Shown: one piece after another, positions 60,917-64,000 of the stretch
Layout of the letters: every line of letters starts with the position of its first letter
Position numbering within the stretch: position 1 is the stretch's first letter
Source of the DNA: MGIIa-L3 sp11892u
GTDB lineage: Archaea; Thermoplasmatota; Poseidoniia; Poseidoniales; Poseidoniaceae
DNA: 64,000 nt
Direction of reading: 5' to 3'
Assembly (NCBI GenBank): GCA_965659685.1
Contig: CBFHXB010000001.1
Location: 164,399 to 228,398, forward strand
Translations under genes and position numbers: made by a program
The notes under the pieces: model-generated
Database searches by the model: none
Told to the model about the DNA's origin: nothing
Seen by the model: only the letters and a program-made list of their open reading frames with translations

Positions 60917-62128
60917 TCAGGCCTCGTCCCACGACCATGTGGCGGCGGCGGGTGGTGGTCTGAGTTTTCGAAGCAGGACGATGGAAACAACGCTGAGTCC
61001 GGTCACGCCCACGACAAAGGCCCAGCCCAGCAGAAGCAGCCCGAGCGGGCCGGCGAATGCGCGCGCCTGTTCTTCCACGCCTTCGGTGTCGTCAGGTGAG
61101 GGTTCGTTTACAGGGACCTCATCAATGGTCACCGCATCCATCCATGCCCCCGAACGAAGCCCCAATTCCACCAAACGAGCCACGGTCTCAAGGCTCTCCG
61201 CGCTGACCTTGTCTGGCGTGTCTTCGAGGGTGTGCCAATACCCGTCGTCGAGTCGAGTCGCGTTGGGTCCGTAGCGGTGGTCGATGATCACCATGGCGGG
61301 CACCTCAACGGCGTTGATTCGCATGTGGTCGTCGCCGATCCACGTGCGCGTTTCGGGTTGATACACGTCCCGGTTGACCGTCCCATCGCATCCCGTTTGT
61401 CCCTCGATCAAGCCCATGGCTTGGGCCATGGGTTGGACCACGTCGTTCAACAGGGGATGATTTGAGGTGATGTTGGCAAGGTCCAGCGAAGCATCTCCGA
61501 CCATGTCCAGCAGGACAAAGCCTGCAAGGTTCTCGCGCTCGCTTTCGCTGAGGTTGTCGGCCCAACGGCGGCTGCCTTCGATGATGGGGGTCTCACCTTG
61601 GTCCTCGGCGTCAAACATGACGACCACCACCGCATGGTCGAGGTTCATGCTCGGAATCAGATGCATCAACTCCTCGACGGCCGCCACGCCACTTGCACCG
61701 TCGTTGGCTCCGGGAATGGGGGTGCTTTGGTTGGCCACCTCCGGCTCGCGGTCTGCAACGTGGCGCGTGTCGTAATGGGCGCCGAAGCCAAGGGCACGAT
61801 CTTCAGCCAAGGTCGCGTCGGGTGGATAGATTGCCACCAAATTGACGAGTCCTGTGGAAGCATATGGATGGGCGTCACGGGTGAAGGACCACGCAGGGTG
61901 GCGCGTTTCCAAGCCGTCGAGGAGCGAAGCCGAGGCGTTGCTGCCTGGGAGGCGCGGTCCAAGGCCAACCTGCCACGCCACTGAGGCATTGGCCCGTTCG
62001 CCGTTGGCCTCGAGGTTTGGAATCAACGGGCAAAACAAGTCCGTCGTTTGCTCTTCAGCGTGAACGTGCGTCCAAGGTGCAACCAACATGAGGGCGCACA
62101 CCAGCAACAACCGTCCACGGGTGAGCAT
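60917..62128 (-). CDS. Secreted M28-family zinc peptidase with membrane anchor
   Basis: 403 residues. A signal peptide (1-24) precedes an M28 aminopeptidase/glutaminyl-cyclase-type domain: zinc ligands H118 in GAHYDT, D143 in GANDGAS, an acidic pair in FDAEDQGE, and a later H in YWHTLEDTPDKVS. C-terminal membrane helix (LLLLGWAFVVGVTGLSVVSIVLL) and a short tail keep it on the outer face of the cell membrane. Likely degrades peptides from outside. TATA-like box 28 bases upstream fits a leaderless mRNA. Confidence 0.9.
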   Translation of the reverse strand: MLTRGRLLLVCALMLVAPWTHVHAEEQTTDLFCPLIPNLEANGERANASVAWQVGLGPRLPGSNASASLLDGLETRHPAWSFTRDAHPYASTGLVNLVAIYPPDATLAEDRALGFGAHYDTRHVADREPEVANQSTPIPGANDGASGVAAVEELMHLIPSMNLDHAVVVVMFDAEDQGETPIIEGSRRWADNLSESERENLAGFVLLDMVGDASLDLANITSNHPLLNDVVQPMAQAMGLIEGQTGCDGTVNRDVYQPETRTWIGDDHMRINAVEVPAMVIIDHRYGPNATRLDDGYWHTLEDTPDKVSAESLETVARLVELGLRSGAWMDAVTIDEVPVNEPSPDDTEGVEEQARAFAGPLGLLLLGWAFVVGVTGLSVVSIVLLRKLRPPPAAATWSWDEA

Positions 62129-62152
62129 TGGTGATGCGTCCCCAGCCCACGC

Positions 62153-62159
62153 TTAAATA
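62153..62159 (-). promoter_or_regulatory. TATA box in the divergent M28/metalloprotease region
   Basis: TATTTAA on the minus strand is centred 28 bases before the M28 start codon at 62128. It is nearly symmetrical (TTAAATA on the + strand) and could also feed the + strand gene at 62217. Confidence 0.5.
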
Positions 62160-62216
62160 CCCCCGGGCGTGACCTGAAGACGGACTCGCAGTGTTGCGTT
62201 TCTTGGTGTTGAGTAG

Positions 62217-64000
62217 ATGTCTGAACCACGCTCCAATCGCGCCCTCACCTCGTTGCTCCTCGTGAGCCTGATGGTCATGGCGCCGTTGACCGGTTTGGCC
62301 GCAGCGACGCCCGCCGAGGAATCGGCTGAATCCCCGGAAATGGCTGCTTTGCCCGCTCACCTGCTCGAGGTCGCATCGTTGGATGCCTTCACCGACGATT
62401 TGGCTCGACCGTACTTGCTCATTGAAGAGTCTGAACCGGTGGTGTCTGCGACGCCTTACCTTCGTCAACAATGGGTCGAGGCAGACCGGCCTGGTTTGGT
62501 TCAAGCCACCGGCACCTCCGGGCGAGCATGCACGCAACACGTGCAAGGAGACACGCTCAACGTGCCCACCTCTGGCGGCTCCATCTCCGTCACGGTGGCC
62601 AAGACCACCGGGAGCGTCGCCTTCCTTGTTCAGACCGGAAGGACCCTCAGCTCCACCGTGCTGCAAAACCTTGCGAGCACGTGGGACCAGACCATCTACC
62701 CCACGTTAACCACCTACTACGGCAAAGACTACGGGGACGGGCGCGGCATTGCTCCGCCCGACGTGGACAACAACTGCCAAGTTCAGGTCATCATCTACGA
62801 CATCGACGGGCAATACAACATCGGGGGTTACTTCGCACCAAGTTTTGCCTCCCAAGGTGAGATGGTTTTCGTCGACTATGCCGACGTGACCCTGACGTGG
62901 GGCCGTTCGATCATCGCCCACGAATTGCAGCACCTGCTGCACAACGCCCTGGACCCATACGAGAACCTCTACATCGACGAAGGAAACGCCGACGTTGCCA
63001 TTTACCTCTGCTTCGGTGCGGACAGCACGCTCACCGGACACGTCAACGGATGGACGCAGAACAGCGGCCTCTCCGTGCGTTGGTGGAATCAACGAAACGC
63101 CGACTACGGTGCTGGATTCATGCTCATGATGTACCTGGTTGACCACCTCGGCGGCGGGCCTGCCATGCGGCAATTGGTCCAGGACGGCGCCACGGGAGGC
63201 AGCGGCATCACCAACCTCGCCACGGCCCCCGCCAACGGCCAAGCAGGTCTGGTGGGGACCACCATGGATCAGGTGTTCGCCAATTTCTCCGTTGCAGCAA
63301 CCTTGGATTCCGACCAAGGCATCTACGGGTATTCCAACCTGCAACTGAATCCTGCGTGTTCTGGTGGAACCTTCTGTCGTGCCCAACCTGCCGCTACCAA
63401 CAACGATTGGTCGACACCGTACAGCACCACAGGCCACACCATGGAGGGATGGGGCATCCGTTCGTTCAAACTCACACCGGGCGCTGCTTCGCCTGCCCCG
63501 CTGACCCTTCGAGTGACCGGCGACCGCGCCGATTTTGACGGCGTCGTCGTCACCCAAGCCGCTTCAGACGGCCTGCTCACGGTCAGCGACCTGACCTTCA
63601 GCAACTCTCAAGCCACCGCCCTCGTGCCTGGTTTTGGTAACCTGACCGATGAAGTCTGGGTCATCGTGTGGCTGGCCAGCAGCACGGGGGACTGCGATTA
63701 CACGAGCTGTGGTCCGAGTTATCCCACAGGCACCATCGATTTGGAAGCAGCAAGAATCACCGCTCCGGCGACCATTGACACGGGCAACGTGACCACCTCG
63801 GACCGTGACGGTGACGGACTCGACGATACCGTGGAACTGGAGTTCGACATCCTTTCCAACGCCTTCTTTGAGGACCTCGACGTCGAGGTCGCCGTCCGTG
63901 ACAACAGTGGAATCGTCGTGGACCGCCTTGACACACGCGTCGAGGCCGGTGGCGGCGAGCCCGTCACGACCTCCGTGTTCTTCACGCCCAACACGGACGG
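62217..64000 (+). CDS. Large secreted HExxH metalloprotease, 3' end outside window
   Basis: At least 594 residues with no stop before the window ends. A signal peptide (about 1-33) is followed by a propeptide-like region and a gluzincin-type catalytic core: HELQH at residues 235-239, with a downstream glutamate E255 in LYIDEGNAD. The layout resembles the M30/M6-like secreted proteases. Later beta-rich parts contain Cys pairs (CSGGTFC) and a calcium-binding repeat DRDGDGLDD near residue 525. Probably acts outside the cell on proteins, paired with the divergent M28 peptidase. Confidence 0.8.
   Translation, partial: MSEPRSNRALTSLLLVSLMVMAPLTGLAAATPAEESAESPEMAALPAHLLEVASLDAFTDDLARPYLLIEESEPVVSATPYLRQQWVEADRPGLVQATGTSGRACTQHVQGDTLNVPTSGGSISVTVAKTTGSVAFLVQTGRTLSSTVLQNLASTWDQTIYPTLTTYYGKDYGDGRGIAPPDVDNNCQVQVIIYDIDGQYNIGGYFAPSFASQGEMVFVDYADVTLTWGRSIIAHELQHLLHNALDPYENLYIDEGNADVAIYLCFGADSTLTGHVNGWTQNSGLSVRWWNQRNADYGAGFMLMMYLVDHLGGGPAMRQLVQDGATGGSGITNLATAPANGQAGLVGTTMDQVFANFSVAATLDSDQGIYGYSNLQLNPACSGGTFCRAQPAATNNDWSTPYSTTGHTMEGWGIRSFKLTPGAASPAPLTLRVTGDRADFDGVVVTQAASDGLLTVSDLTFSNSQATALVPGFGNLTDEVWVIVWLASSTGDCDYTSCGPSYPTGTIDLEAARITAPATIDTGNVTTSDRDGDGLDDTVELEFDILSNAFFEDLDVEVAVRDNSGIVVDRLDTRVEAGGGEPVTTSVFFTPNTD

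Overview
This is a GC-rich, gene-dense piece of an archaeal chromosome, most likely a marine planktonic euryarchaeon of Marine Group II (Candidatus Poseidoniales, Thermoplasmatota). The core machinery is archaeal: Orc1/Cdc6, aIF2 gamma, ribosomal protein S6e, RNA polymerase subunit K, diphthamide synthase Dph2, PurP, an A-type ATP synthase operon, and the archaeal entry to aromatic amino acid synthesis. The proteorhodopsin-type rhodopsin at the left edge, the haem A synthesis genes and several bacterial-looking metabolic genes fit a photoheterotrophic, aerobic surface-ocean Marine Group II archaeon. This placement comes from gene content, not a tree. Genes are packed tightly and no stretch above about 180 bases lacks a gene. 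Start sites appear to be of two kinds: GGAGGTGA-like Shine-Dalgarno sites inside operons, and TATA-like boxes 26-28 bases before the start codon of several first genes, as expected for leaderless mRNAs.

Layout. 1-188: rhodopsin C-terminus. 280-3007 (-): three shikimate-pathway genes. 3064-8294 (+): a mostly uncharacterised membrane-linked cluster (coiled-coil/YfaP-like protein, tiny membrane protein, 689-residue unknown protein, polytopic TerB-like protein). 8300-10865: purP, tryptophan 2,3-dioxygenase and rpoK. 10951-13796: secreted thioredoxin-like protein divergent from ctaA-ctaB (haem A synthesis). 13871-20361: a very large secreted protein, tRNA-Ser(GCT), a pilin-like protein with a lamin-tail domain, and three consecutive RecA/KaiC-fold proteins of which only the first keeps a full P-loop. 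20419-21171: methyltransferase. 21245-29766: the complete A-type ATP synthase operon H-I-K-E-C-F-A-B-D. 29841-32318: a membrane protein that looks like a catalytically dead site-2 protease. 32321-34832: panE and nadB. 34912-41364: a small membrane protein, then smc-scpA-scpB. 41365-42666 (-): class II HMG-CoA reductase. 42700-42813: a cluster of GCGTTA-type repeats between that gene and an AAA-type ATPase with a winged-helix tail. 44558-50431: beta-propeller-like protein, DUF357, PIN domain, aIF2 gamma, S6e, orc1/cdc6, dph2. 50466-55449: purine phosphoribosyltransferase, an H-protein-like protein without the lipoyl lysine, acyl-CoA dehydrogenase, an EF-hand-like protein, a class II poly(A)/CCA polymerase and a ParB/SerK-like protein. 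55421-64000: M61 peptidase, membrane proteins, a thymidylate kinase fused to an unknown domain, an M28 peptidase and a truncated secreted HExxH metalloprotease.

Taken together the window couples light-driven ion pumping (rhodopsin), terminal-oxidase cofactor synthesis (CtaA/CtaB) and ion-driven ATP synthesis (A-ATPase) with a protein-degrading heterotrophic lifestyle (M61, M28, HExxH protease, tryptophan dioxygenase, acyl-CoA dehydrogenase). The parts most likely to hold something undescribed are the repeat cluster at 42.7 kb with its AAA protein, the triple KaiC-like set at 18.2-20.4 kb, the 3.1-8.3 kb membrane cluster, and several proteins that keep a family fold but have lost the catalytic or metal-binding residues.
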